Shown piece after piece: positions 6,826 through 7,035 of a stretch of DNA of 7,035 nt. The translations under genes were made by a program, and so were the position numbers. Position 1 is the first letter of the stretch. The number at the start of each line of letters is the position of its first letter. Location: NCBI GenBank assembly GCA_934155185.1, contig CAKPGT010000032.1, positions 1 to 7,035 of the forward strand. Direction: 5' to 3'. The notes under the pieces were generated by a model. That model was given only the letters and a program-made list of their open reading frames with translations, made no database searches and had not been told where the DNA came from. The stretch is from an uncultured Bacilli bacterium (GTDB lineage Bacteria; Bacillota_I; Bacilli_A; RF39; UBA660).

Positions 6826-6907
6826 CAATACTCTCCTTTAGTTTTTCATAACTCCCCACATACCAATTAATACTCGTAGATGATAAACCTTTTTCTTTTT
6901 TATCCAT
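6815..6907 (-). pseudogene. Truncated rbgA start (30-codon remnant)
   Basis: An ATG with the rbgA ribosome binding site opens a 30-codon frame. Its first 16 residues, MDKKEKGLSSTSINWY, match rbgA with two substitutions (R3K, S7G). After that, similarity to rbgA stops where PGHMAKA should follow, and the frame runs through the upstream region of the broken RhuM gene to a TAA at 6815-6817. It overlaps that gene's start by 11 nt, so any translation could feed ribosomes onto it. It is most simply a leftover from the duplication that placed the cassette, not a functional gene. Confidence 0.8.
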
Positions 6908-6924
6908 TATTTTCACTTCCTTTT
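6860..6924 (-). repeat. Long direct repeat, copy B (duplicated 5' end of rbgA)
   Basis: This is the partner of the repeat at 5933-5997: same orientation, 61 of 65 bases identical, no gaps. Together the repeats bracket the 862-bp RhuM/kinase-like cassette (5998-6859). This copy lies 3 bp after the stop of the upstream RhuM-like gene. Confidence 0.95.
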
Positions 6925-6927
6925 TTC

Positions 6928-7035
6928 TTAAAATTTATTTGTTTCTTCTATCAATAAGTCAAAATCTGATTTATATAATTTATCTTGTTTTATTCTATAT
7001 TTTTCAAATTCTGTTAATGCTTTATCACAAGCTAT
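6928..7035 (-). CDS. C-terminal end of a second RhuM-like gene (partial, runs off the window)
   Basis: The last 35 codons and TAA stop of a gene entering from the right edge are visible. The peptide (ending DFDLLIEETNKF) contains ACDKALTEFEKYR and IKQDKLYKSDFD. This resembles the C-terminal tail of RhuM-family proteins, where an A-x-x-x-A-x-x-E-Y-x-K-F/Y-R helix is followed by a D-x-D/E-rich end. The broken RhuM gene downstream lacks this tail, so this is a separate copy and may be intact. It ends 3 bp before the duplicated rbgA ribosome binding site. The assignment rests on a short segment and would be confirmed by the upstream sequence. Confidence 0.6.
   Translation of the reverse strand: MACDKALTEFEKYRIKQDKLYKSDFDLLIEETNKF

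Noticed and set aside
5998..6859. Insertion sequence with a transposase
   Set aside because: There is no transposase-like protein and no terminal inverted repeats at the cassette edges; only the long direct repeats are present.

Overview
The window is very AT-rich, low-GC Bacillota-type chromosomal DNA (Clostridia or a related gut Firmicute lineage; I cannot narrow it further). UGA works as a stop (ATGA overlap at 4499-4502), so the standard bacterial code applies and Mycoplasma-type recoding is excluded. Every supported gene is on the minus strand, so the transcriptional order runs from high to low coordinates.

Accessory part (about 5998-7035). At the right edge is the last 35 codons of a RhuM-like gene. 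Just after its stop comes a second, truncated copy of the beginning of rbgA: ribosome binding site plus 16 codons. Then comes a broken RhuM-like gene. It has a one-base frameshift in its N-terminal part, and its C-terminal half is replaced by a phage-type P-loop-kinase-like segment that lacks the P-loop. Next is the real rbgA. The 862-bp cassette is therefore flanked by direct repeats of about 65 bp made of the rbgA 5' end. This looks like insertion with a long target duplication into a housekeeping gene and is the most unusual structure in the window.

Housekeeping operon (5980 down to 1836). The order is rbgA (ribosome assembly GTPase), an unrecognised 199-residue helical protein, rnhB (RNase HII) and topA (DNA topoisomerase I). 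Gaps are +6, -4 and +12 bp, which suggests co-transcription and translational coupling. RNase HII and topoisomerase I both limit RNA:DNA hybrids and R-loops, so their pairing makes functional sense. No promoter is evident just upstream of rbgA, so the operon probably depends on transcription entering through the RhuM-like cassette.

Left part (1-1835). An HD-domain phosphohydrolase gene has its own predicted promoter and a terminator overlapping its stop codon. It is followed by a tRNA-Arg(CCU) gene with a strong terminator, then a CDF-family cation efflux gene. A small plus-strand hairpin with a T-tract at the left edge probably ends a gene lying outside the window. No stretch longer than 300 bp lacks a gene. 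The longest gap, 1684-1835, holds the topA terminator and the HD-gene promoter. I saw no CRISPR array, insertion sequence with a transposase, or rRNA.
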